This document shows positions 57,940 to 64,000 of a DNA stretch of 64,000 bases, one piece after another (the first letter of the stretch is position 1; every line of letters begins with the position of its first letter). The position numbers were made by a program, and so were the translations under genes. The notes beneath the pieces were generated by a model, which was not told where the DNA came from, ran no database searches, and saw only the letters and a list, made by a program, of their open reading frames with translations. Source of the stretch: Herpetosiphon aurantiacus DSM 785 (GTDB taxonomy: Bacteria > Chloroflexota > Chloroflexia > Chloroflexales > Herpetosiphonaceae); assembly GCA_000018565.1 (NCBI GenBank), contig CP000875.1, forward strand, positions 1,441,199 to 1,505,198, given 5' to 3'.

Positions 57940-58049
57940 CCCTCACCCCAACCCCTCGCCCACTGCGGCGGGCGAGGGGCATTCCAACGTTCATGCTGAA
58001 TGGGTTCCCCCTCGCCTCGCGTGCGGGAGAGGGGGCTAGGGGGTGAGGG
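57940..58049. repeat. Dispersed GC-rich inverted repeat, family A, copy 8
   Basis: CCCTCACCCCAACCCCTCGC at the left and GGGGGCTAGGGGGTGAGGG at the right flank a central GTTCATGCTGAATGGGTTCC. It lies between the convergent 57534 gene and nadA and ends seven bases before the nadA stop. Confidence 0.9.
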
Positions 58050-58055
58050 AAACGC

Positions 58056-59183
58056 TTAATTACCAGCAATCTCTAACATTCGTTCGAGTGCCAAACGGGC
58101 TTTTTGCTTGATGGCAGTTGGCACAGCGATTTGATTGACGACATTGCCCTCGACCAAATTCTCCAAAACCCAACATAATTCCTCAGGATCGATCCGATAC
58201 ATGGTTGAACAAAGACAGGCAAACGGCGAGACAGAGACAATCGTTTTATCAGGATTGTTGGTTTGTAAACGATTGACCAAGTTGATTTCGGTGCCAACCG
58301 CCCACATACTGCCTGCTGGAGCCTCGTTGATCGTTTTGATGATGTAGGCCGTTGAGCCAACATAATCAGCCTCGTTGGTTACGCCCAAGGTGCATTCAGG
58401 GTGTACAATCACATTAATTTCGGGGTGTTTTTCGCGCCAAGCTTTGATGTAGGCTGGGCGGAATTGGGCGTGTACCGAGCAGTGACCAGCCCACAGCAAC
58501 ACTTCAGCCTCGCGAATGGCCTCTGGCGTATGCCCACCATAGCGTAAATTGGGATTCCAGACCAACATTTTATCGAGCGGAATGCCGAGCTTGGCAAACG
58601 CGGTATAGCGGCCAAGGTGCTGATCAGGCAGAAACAGCATTTTGGGGCGGAGATTTTTGGCCCAGCGCACAATTGGCTCAGCGTTGGATGAGGTGCAGCA
58701 AGCCCCGCCATGTTCGCCGACAAAAGCCTTGACGGCTGCCGATGAGTTGACGTAAGTAATTGGCATTACCTGAGCCTCGGCATCACCCAAAATCTCATCA
58801 AGCTCATCCCAAACTTCTTCAAGCTGTTCGATATCGGCCATATCAGCCATCGAGCAACCAGCGGTATGGTCGGGCAGAATCACAGTTTGGTCGTCGCGCC
58901 CGAGAATATCGGCGCTTTCGGCCATAAAGTGAACGCCACAAAAGACGATATATTCGGCGGCAGTTTTGCGTGCATCAACCGAAAGCCCATAGGAATCGCC
59001 ACTTAAATCGGCATGCTTGACCACATCATCACGTTGATAGTGATGGCCCAGAATCACCAAACGTTCGCCCAATTTGGCCTTAGCCGTAGCAATCCGTTGA
59101 TCCAATTCCTCGATTGAAAGCCCTGCATAGTCCTCGGCACGTTCATGTGCCACGCCAATTGCTTCGGCTGCGATGACGGTCAT
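58056..59183 (-). CDS. nadA: Quinolinate synthase A
   Basis: This 375-residue enzyme condenses iminoaspartate with dihydroxyacetone phosphate to quinolinate in NAD synthesis and carries a [4Fe-4S] cluster. Visible motifs are VILGHHYQRDDVVKHADLSG, ILPDHTAGCSMADM and GGACCTSSNAEP, with the third ligand in FACLCSTMYR. The start at 59183 is supported by GAGAGTCATC just upstream in coding direction; the frame opens earlier at 59207 with no family similarity. No nadB or nadC gene is adjacent. Three palindromic sites lie directly upstream. Confidence 0.95.
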   Translation of the reverse strand: MTVIAAEAIGVAHERAEDYAGLSIEELDQRIATAKAKLGERLVILGHHYQRDDVVKHADLSGDSYGLSVDARKTAAEYIVFCGVHFMAESADILGRDDQTVILPDHTAGCSMADMADIEQLEEVWDELDEILGDAEAQVMPITYVNSSAAVKAFVGEHGGACCTSSNAEPIVRWAKNLRPKMLFLPDQHLGRYTAFAKLGIPLDKMLVWNPNLRYGGHTPEAIREAEVLLWAGHCSVHAQFRPAYIKAWREKHPEINVIVHPECTLGVTNEADYVGSTAYIIKTINEAPAGSMWAVGTEINLVNRLQTNNPDKTIVSVSPFACLCSTMYRIDPEELCWVLENLVEGNVVNQIAVPTAIKQKARLALERMLEIAGN

Positions 59184-59213
59184 GATGACTCTCCATTGGG
59201 TAAACATTTAGTA

Positions 59214-59317
59214 AGTGTCATTTTGACACTATAAATCGTGAGAAAAAGAGCGGGACGTATCAAACGCCCCTAATAATGTCATTCTAACACAATGATCAGT
59301 AGTGTCAAGATGACAAT
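59214..59317. promoter_or_regulatory. Three palindromic operator sites upstream of nadA
   Basis: AGTGTCATTTTGACACT (59214-59230) is a perfect palindrome with a three-base centre. AATGTCATTCTAACACA (59275-59291) and AGTGTCAAGATGACAAT (59301-59317) are related sites with the same TGTCA-N3-TGACA framework. They lie 31 to 134 bases before the nadA start. Control by an NAD- or niacin-responsive repressor is likely; which family is uncertain. Confidence 0.78.
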
Positions 59318-59565
59318 TTTGATTAGCTGGGGATCGGGGATCGTGAAATACGGCTATTGGCGCGAAGCTTTGGTTCGAAATGAATGATCCAACACCTCGT
59401 GCCATATTTGCTCTGCGCCTCGGGTAGAGGAAAGAGCGTTGATGCTGATCCTCAGATTATCAGTATTTTTGTGGATGTTCACCCCGCAAGTTCAAACTGC
59501 CTGAAAAAATAATCAGCTTTGGTATCTTAACTATATGATAGGATTTATTGCTCATAGGAGGAACG

Positions 59566-59871
59566 ATGAAAAACATGGTTAAGCGTTTGCTATTGAGCGG
59601 ATTGTTGGTGGGCATGACCTTGCTGCCAGTTTCAGCCTCGGCAGCGGGTAGTGCAGGAATTTATGCCTCGTGTAGTAATGGAGCACGAGTAAATGTTAGT
59701 GGTAGCGGCAACATCACAGTGACGTTCTATCGCTTGAATGCAAGTCCGATTGTTAAGTATATCAACCTTGGAGTTGGTATGTCCACGACCGTCTACTCAG
59801 GCACATCTGGGAGCTACTCGACGGTTTATGCCAATGGCAATAGCAGTGTCTCGGGTGCTGGCTGCTACTAA
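59566..59871 (+). CDS. Small secreted protein with a possible disulfide
   Basis: This 101-residue protein has a signal peptide (MKNMVKRLLLSGLLVGMTLL, cleavage likely after ASAAG or SASA). The mature part of about 70 residues is rich in Gly, Ser, Thr and Tyr with two Cys, near its start (YASCSNG) and next to its end (GAGCY), which could form one disulfide closing the whole domain. AGGAGG at 59556-59561 fixes the start. It resembles the size class of secreted bacteriocins or surface proteins, but I recognise no family. Confidence 0.82.
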   Translation: MKNMVKRLLLSGLLVGMTLLPVSASAAGSAGIYASCSNGARVNVSGSGNITVTFYRLNASPIVKYINLGVGMSTTVYSGTSGSYSTVYANGNSSVSGAGCY

Positions 59872-60039
59872 ATTGAACAATTAAGAGAAGAGCGGGGTGA
59901 AGGTTGAACAATACTTGACGGCACTGTTATCCACTATATGCTATTTAACCACGAAGGGCGTGAAGGCTAAGGCACTAGGCTAATCGTAAGCATCTTCGGT
60001 ATTGACAGCCAATTCGCGCTAGCCCCTGTTCCTGCCTGC

Positions 60040-60092
60040 GAGCCGACAGTGGTTCCCTCTCCCACTGTGGCGGGCGAGGGAACGGGAGAACT
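60040..60092. repeat. Fragment of the family A repeat
   Basis: GGTTCCCTCTCCCACTGTGG and GCGGGCGAGGGAACGGGAG match the inner part of family A elements. It lies in the 253-base gap between the small secreted protein gene and the Crp-type gene, with a CACGAAGGGCGTGAAGG fragment of family B at about 59951. I see no gene there. Confidence 0.65.
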
Positions 60093-60124
60093 GGTTGTTA
60101 ACCCCATGACCCATTACATATAGG

Positions 60125-61042
60125 TTAACTTGGCAAACAAAAACGCTCTTGGGCACCATGGCCAGCGGTGTACACCAAGCCACGATTGCGTAGATCGCGC
60201 AGTAGGCGAGTGGTGGTGGTGCGATTGACTCCAATTGCTGAGGCAAGTTGTTCATGGGTTAAGCGAATATCAATTAATGTGCCTTGCTCAGTTGGCTTGC
60301 CAAATTGCTCGGCTAATAATCCCAACAAGCCTAAAATGCGCTGATCGCTATAGCCATTGGCTTGCATCGATGCCCAACGCTCCATTTGGCTTAATCGGCT
60401 GCGCAGGCGTTGTAATAATGATGGATGCTCGGCAACCTGCGCCCAAGCATAAACTTGACCAACGACATCGCTATGGGCGTACAGCTGGACGCTCGATTGT
60501 TGCTCGGTGCTATACACCAACTGTTGTGGGCCGCATAAGCTGACGAGCACCTGCGAACCATCGCTATGCAACGTGGCTAAACCTACCACACCTTCATTAA
60601 TTAATAAGATATGCTCGGCTGGCAGTCTGATTAATGTGCCCCGTTGATAATGGCGTTGGCGCTGTTTGACAATCGGGTCGCTCTGGCCAGCGATATAGTT
60701 GCTGCGCTGGCTAAGCACATTCAGCAACAATTGCTCGGTGCAACTATCAGTCAACACAATATCGGCGCTAGCTTTGTAGGCCGCAATCGAAAGCTCGATC
60801 TGGCCGCTCAAATTCCAGCCAATCCATGGCATATTCCAGGTTGGCAGGGTGGTGGTCAGTTGTTCAAGCTCAGTTTGGTTGTTGAAACAAGCGACAACGA
60901 TGGTTTGGTGTGGTAGGGCTGGCAATTGAGCCAATTGATTCAACGGCAAGAGCATTGGAATATAGCCATGCTCCATCAATAGGTTGGTTTGAATGCTGGC
61001 GGTGCTGGTGTGATTAATTAACAAAATAAATGAGGCTGACAT
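60125..61042 (-). CDS. Crp/Fnr-family-like regulator with a receiver-like N-terminus
   Basis: This 305-residue protein has an N-terminal region of about 110 residues that looks like a degenerate receiver (IVVACFNNQTELEQLTTTLP, SADIVLTDSCTEQLLLNVLS), a central cyclic-nucleotide-binding-like barrel (GTLIRLPAEHILLINEGVVG, LVSLCGPQQL) and a C-terminal Crp-type winged helix (LTHEQLASAIGVNRTTTTRL). The start at 61042 is preceded by AAAGGAAG; the frame opens at 61081. It is the last gene of a minus-strand group next to nirK, so a role in nitrite/NO or oxygen response (NnrR/DNR-like) is likely. No Cys ligands of an FNR cluster are visible. Confidence 0.85.
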   Translation of the reverse strand: MSASFILLINHTSTASIQTNLLMEHGYIPMLLPLNQLAQLPALPHQTIVVACFNNQTELEQLTTTLPTWNMPWIGWNLSGQIELSIAAYKASADIVLTDSCTEQLLLNVLSQRSNYIAGQSDPIVKQRQRHYQRGTLIRLPAEHILLINEGVVGLATLHSDGSQVLVSLCGPQQLVYSTEQQSSVQLYAHSDVVGQVYAWAQVAEHPSLLQRLRSRLSQMERWASMQANGYSDQRILGLLGLLAEQFGKPTEQGTLIDIRLTHEQLASAIGVNRTTTTRLLRDLRNRGLVYTAGHGAQERFCLPS

Positions 61043-61124
61043 ACTGCTGCTTCCTTTCAAAATCATGCCACAACGACTCAACTACGGTTGAGCTTTTCGG
61101 AGTTTGACATCATGAATTGAATGG

Positions 61125-61532
61125 TTAGGCAGAACGCGGTGGGGGCAGTTTGGGTAGCAAATCAAACGAGGCTAAACGCAGCCGTTGCTGATAGATGCGC
61201 TGGGTTTGCGGTTTGACTTGGAGCAATAAATTCAGGCCAATCAGCACCATTGCGAATAAAGCCACCAGTTGATGGCGATGCAGCGCAGTGCTCAGCATGT
61301 GATCTGAAGTGGGGCTGCTGTCCGAGGGCGTTTCGATCCGACAGACAAACATAGCTGTGCTAGGATTAGCTTGAACATGGGCGGAATTGCTGAAACTTAA
61401 TTCATGGATGATACAGGCGATTGGGCAAATCAGCGCTAGTTGCAGAATAAAGTAGCAACAGCAAAACCAGCCCCAACGGCTGAGCTTGCTGCGACGGATG
61501 GGTTGTCCCAATTGTTGGCCTGCATGTGCCAT
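61125..61532 (-). CDS. Small membrane protein of unknown function in the nitrite/NO cluster
   Basis: This 135-residue protein has two hydrophobic segments (about 22-42 and 89-107), several cysteines in the first one (WFCCCYFILQLALICPIACI), and a basic C-terminus. I do not recognise it. It lies between the heme-copper-oxidase-like genes and the Crp-type gene, with gaps of 37 and 82 bases, so it is probably co-transcribed. The ribosome binding site is weak, which makes this a less certain gene. Confidence 0.6.
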   Translation of the reverse strand: MAHAGQQLGQPIRRSKLSRWGWFCCCYFILQLALICPIACIIHELSFSNSAHVQANPSTAMFVCRIETPSDSSPTSDHMLSTALHRHQLVALFAMVLIGLNLLLQVKPQTQRIYQQRLRLASFDLLPKLPPPRSA

Positions 61533-61569
61533 GAGTTTGTTCCACCAAAACTAGTGGCATCATAGCATA

Positions 61570-62001
61570 TTATTTAAGCTTTTGGTGCAGAATTGGCTCA
61601 ATTATTAATGGTTGTAAACGAGGCCAGCAATGCCATGCCATGGCTATGGCCGCTGCACATTCAAGGCCACTCGCAATAAAAATTGCTGCTGACCACGGCC
61701 AAATACTGGCCCAAATTAGCACTGCTAGCGCGATATGCAGCAAACCGCTGGCCGACCAAACCAGCCATGGTGAGCCACGCCAGCCATTGGCATCAAGCCG
61801 TGGCAAAATCCAAAAGGCCACGCCAAAAATTAAATTCAGTAGCCAGCCCACCAGCATGGCATGAATGTGGGCGGTGCGCCAATACCAAATCCATGGCCAA
61901 ACTCCAAAGGCCTTGCTCACCAATAAGATGCCACCAACGCTACCGCCAATTACCAAATAGAGCAGGGCAGCCCGAATGCTGATTTGACTAAATTTTGGCA
62001 T
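61570..62001 (-). CDS. Short heme-copper-oxidase subunit I-like membrane protein, second copy
   Basis: This 143-residue protein has four transmembrane helices. The motif WRTAHIHAMLVGWLLNLIFG (about 43-62) recalls the start of heme-copper oxidase or NO reductase subunit I, where a histidine in such a helix binds heme; here the rest of the 12-helix domain is absent. The start at 62001 follows GAGGGAAGC; the longer frame to 62139 overlaps the previous gene. Neighbouring genes suggest a role in nitrite/NO handling, for example as a small heme protein, not proven. Confidence 0.78.
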   Translation of the reverse strand: MPKFSQISIRAALLYLVIGGSVGGILLVSKAFGVWPWIWYWRTAHIHAMLVGWLLNLIFGVAFWILPRLDANGWRGSPWLVWSASGLLHIALAVLIWASIWPWSAAIFIASGLECAAAIAMAWHCWPRLQPLIIEPILHQKLK

Positions 62002-62012
62002 GCTTCCCTCGC

Positions 62013-62450
62013 TTATTTGGCTTTGACCGCTTTGCCCTTGACCCGTGGCCAGAGCATCAGCAAAATCAACCATAATGCGCCAACTTGCAAGCTTGCTGCA
62101 ACGACCACCGCCCAGCTGACGACCGTGCTCGGTTGCCATTGCAGCATTGGCTCAACCACGCTGCGCAGCCCAAGCCCAAGATTAAATGTGATATACGCAG
62201 CCCACGCGATGCGTTCGTTGCCGCGTGGCTGCTCACGGGTATGTACCGGAAACAGCCAAATCGCCACGCCCACAATCAACTGAGTAACCCAACCAACCAT
62301 CAGTGCGTGATAAAACACAATTTGCAAAGCTGCTAATGGATTGGTTTTGAAGCCCCACAATTGGCTGGTGAGCATGGCGCTGCCTAAACCAAACGCCAGC
62401 ACCAGCCAAACAAATGCCGTGCGAATATAGTAACGAGCAAGTGTTGGCAT
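62013..62450 (-). CDS. Short heme-copper-oxidase subunit I-like membrane protein, first copy
   Basis: This 145-residue protein resembles the following one in length, four-helix layout and the motif VFYHALMVGWVTQLIVGVAI (about 45-64), so the two are tandem paralogues. A histidine stands in the same position (HALMVGW against HAMLVGW). It lies 18 bases after the DUF542 gene, on the same strand, and 11 bases before its paralogue. Such short subunit I-like proteins are known beside nitrite reductase genes, but their role is not established to my knowledge. Confidence 0.8.
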   Translation of the reverse strand: MPTLARYYIRTAFVWLVLAFGLGSAMLTSQLWGFKTNPLAALQIVFYHALMVGWVTQLIVGVAIWLFPVHTREQPRGNERIAWAAYITFNLGLGLRSVVEPMLQWQPSTVVSWAVVVAASLQVGALWLILLMLWPRVKGKAVKAK

Positions 62451-62468
62451 GATCCTGGCTCCTCGAAA

Positions 62469-62684
62469 TTAGGCTGTTTTGCTCAAAATGGCGGTTAAAT
62501 CGGCGACGATCGGCACTAGTTCAACGTGATGGGCTTGGGCAGCTTGGCTCAGGCTTAATCCGCCGCCGCAACACAAATCAAAGCCATGTTGGCGTAAAAC
62601 AGCCATAACCTCGGGGTGAGCTTCGGCTAATGCGGCGAGAGTGCTTTCGGCGATCACTTCTGGGGTTATGGTTATAGTTGACAT
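62469..62684 (-). CDS. DUF542 (ScdA/RIC N-terminal) domain protein
   Basis: This 71-residue protein is the free-standing DUF542 domain found at the N-terminus of the iron-sulfur repair protein ScdA/YtfE/RIC, with the motif HGFDLCCGGGLSLSQAAQA. The paired cysteines are typical. RIC proteins repair NO- or peroxide-damaged Fe-S clusters or release iron. The di-iron hemerythrin-like domain is missing. The ATG at 62682-62684 follows AAGGAG at ten bases; the longer frame to 62762 is unlikely. It is the first gene of the minus-strand NO cluster. Confidence 0.9.
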   Translation of the reverse strand: MSTITITPEVIAESTLAALAEAHPEVMAVLRQHGFDLCCGGGLSLSQAAQAHHVELVPIVADLTAILSKTA

Positions 62685-62750
62685 AAATTTAATGCTCCTT
62701 GCAACAATTAAGCTGGCTCTAGCATACCCGTGAGAGAACTGTTGAGCAGC

Positions 62751-62795
62751 GACTTTTCTCACAAGCAGCTAGCTAGGCACCATGCGAGAAAAGTC
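62751..62795. promoter_or_regulatory. Inverted repeat in the divergent DUF542-nirK region
   Basis: GACTTTTCTC (62751-62760) and GAGAAAAGTC (62786-62795) are exact complements 25 bases apart. They lie 67 bases before the DUF542 gene and 134 bases before nirK, so one regulator could control both sides. Confidence 0.7.
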
Positions 62796-62928
62796 ACAGC
62801 CAAACCAATTGTGAGGTTCTAAGCTAGCGCTATGTAATTACAACGGCTGGCCAACATCCAATTGCATATCGATCACTGGCGATCCCCAGCATCGATTGAT
62901 GGTTCGCTTTCAAGCAAGGAGCGTCGCA

Positions 62929-64000
62929 ATGAACCGCCGATCATTCATTATGGTAGTGATTTTTAGTCTATTGTTAGCAAGTATTGCCGCATGTAGCGAT
63001 CAGGCTACACGAACGAGTAGCCTTGCCCCAACGGCTTCGGCTAAGCCCGAAAGCCAAGTTGTGAGCCAACAGGCTAGCCAACCAACCAGCCAAGAAGTGT
63101 TGGAAATTCATTCGTTTGATATGGGCTTCAAACCACAGAATCTCACAGTGCCAAGTCCTGGTGTCTATACGATTAAATTAGTTAATGATGGGGTGATTCC
63201 TCACGATATTACCTTTCCAGATGGCACAGTTATTAGTGCTAAGGCCAACGAAACAGTGACTGGCGAGGTCACAATTCCGGCTGAAGGCATGAATTTTATT
63301 TGTGCTGTGCCTGGCCACGAAGCTGCGGGCATGAAAGGCTCAATTCAAGTTGCCTCGGCTGATGCAGCCGCAGTTACCCCAACCATGATGGATGACCATA
63401 GTGGGCCTGCACCAGAGAGCGATATTGCTGCCGATGAGTCGGCTCCGGAATATATTCTGCACGATGCCAAAGCGCCAGCCGCCTTAGAAGGCACACTCCA
63501 TGACATTGAATTAGTGGTTGAAGAAAAACCAATGACTGTGGCTCCAGGCTATGTCCAGCATGTTTGGACATTTGGCGGCACAGTGCCTGGCCCAGTCATT
63601 CGGGTGAAGGTTGGCGATACTGTGCGGATTCACCTCAAAAACCCTAGCTCCAACAAAGTGCCACACTCAATCGATTTTCACTCCAGCGAGGTTGCTTGGA
63701 ACGACGAAATGACCTCAATCAATGTTGGCGAAGATAAGATGTATGAATGGAAAGCCAATTATGCTGGGGTTTGGATGTATCACTGTGGCACAACTCCCGC
63801 GCTGCATCATATTGCTAATGGGATGTATGGGATGGTGATTGTTGAACCTAAGGAAGGCTTGCCAGCAGTTGATCATGAATTTGCCTTGGTGCAAAGCGAA
63901 TGGTATCTCGGCCCGCAAGGCGATTTGGTCAGCCTCGAAAAAGCTGCTTCAGCCGCTCCAGCCCCAGAATATGTGGTCTTCAACGGCGTTGCCAACCAAT
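62929..64000 (+). CDS. nirK: Copper-containing nitrite reductase lipoprotein with extra cupredoxin (partial)
   Basis: The gene starts at 62929 after AAGGAG and runs past the window end; 357 codons are visible. A lipoprotein signal ends in ASIAAC with Cys22. Residues 55-142 form an extra cupredoxin with type 1 copper ligands His92 (PHDI), Cys125, His130 and Met135 (CAVPGHEAAGM). The NirK part follows from about 190. PHSIDFHSS gives the type 1 ligand His246, the catalytic Asp249 and the type 2 ligand His251; YHC gives His285 and Cys286; a His at 293-294 and Met299 follow. NirK reduces nitrite to NO. The final type 2 ligand and any C-terminal domain are outside the window. Confidence 0.93.
   Translation, partial: MNRRSFIMVVIFSLLLASIAACSDQATRTSSLAPTASAKPESQVVSQQASQPTSQEVLEIHSFDMGFKPQNLTVPSPGVYTIKLVNDGVIPHDITFPDGTVISAKANETVTGEVTIPAEGMNFICAVPGHEAAGMKGSIQVASADAAAVTPTMMDDHSGPAPESDIAADESAPEYILHDAKAPAALEGTLHDIELVVEEKPMTVAPGYVQHVWTFGGTVPGPVIRVKVGDTVRIHLKNPSSNKVPHSIDFHSSEVAWNDEMTSINVGEDKMYEWKANYAGVWMYHCGTTPALHHIANGMYGMVIVEPKEGLPAVDHEFALVQSEWYLGPQGDLVSLEKAASAAPAPEYVVFNGVANQ

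Noticed and set aside
1748-58049. Family A repeats as a CRISPR array
   Set aside because: The copies are kilobases apart, with no spacers and no cas genes; they are dispersed elements.
59566-59871. Small secreted protein as lactococcin 972-family bacteriocin
   Set aside because: Size and signal peptide fit, but the family motifs and the usual adjacent transporter genes are not visible.

Overview
The window looks like chromosomal DNA of a filamentous, non-photosynthetic Chloroflexota bacterium, most likely Herpetosiphon or a close relative. This is an inference from gene content: actinobacterial-type xylose isomerase next to a GH31 alpha-xylosidase, a copper nitrite reductase with an extra N-terminal cupredoxin domain, MinD-like ATPases beside HAMP proteins, FIST, GAF-STAS and roadblock sensory proteins, and several families of GC-rich dispersed intergenic repeats. 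No 16S rRNA or ribosomal protein is present to confirm it. Genes are dense, on both strands, with many 4-base overlaps. I saw no rRNA, tRNA, CRISPR array, insertion sequence or prophage.

Layout. 1-1600 (minus): YnjB-like lipoprotein (cut by the window edge), TVP38 membrane protein and CDP-alcohol phosphatidyltransferase. 1944-6223 (minus): rfbB, a MocR regulator and a PLP decarboxylase. 6521-14963 (plus): a xyloside utilisation locus with a LacI regulator and its promoter/operator, ABC binding protein, two permeases, alpha-xylosidase and xylose isomerase. 15264-20397 (plus): acyl-CoA dehydrogenase, a secreted GSDH-PKD protein and an MFS exporter. 20603-23150 (minus): a DUF2157/DUF4401/GDYXXLXY membrane operon. 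23382-29541 (plus): a tight seven-gene operon of unknown role (two MinD-like ATPases, transporter-like protein, acetyltransferase, HAMP sensor, alpha/beta hydrolase, small acidic protein). 29549-31255: an AT-rich patch with a frameshifted membrane protein gene and a possible structured RNA. 31256-34520: HhH protein, VOC protein, an unknown protein and glycogen debranching enzyme. 34944-41859: a sensory/regulatory cluster. 42101-48893: a frameshifted unknown gene, a lipoprotein, a WXG100-muramidase fusion, a DNA glycosylase, a sigma factor with a cysteine cluster, and a GH13 enzyme. 49255-54782 (minus): a type I restriction-modification operon whose hsdS carries an internal amber codon. 55051-59183: AraC, VOC, phosphatase, MmyB-type regulator and nadA with repeated palindromic operators. 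59566-64000: a small secreted protein and a nitrite/NO cluster (Crp-type regulator, two short heme-copper-oxidase-like proteins, DUF542 protein, nirK cut by the window end).

How parts work together. The LacI-to-xylA block can be read as import of xyloside oligosaccharides, release of xylose by the alpha-xylosidase and its isomerisation; no transporter ATPase or xylulokinase is present, so these would come from elsewhere. The nirK region couples nitrite reduction to NO with a likely NO-responsive Crp-family regulator and an iron-sulfur-repair type protein. The seven-gene operon at 23382-29541 and the sensory cluster at 34944-41378 are the best candidates for undescribed systems. Several cis elements are very clear: a TTGACA-17-TATAGT promoter with LacI-like half-sites, GAAC-N4-GTTY boxes at three promoters, and three TGTCA-N3-TGACA-type sites before nadA.
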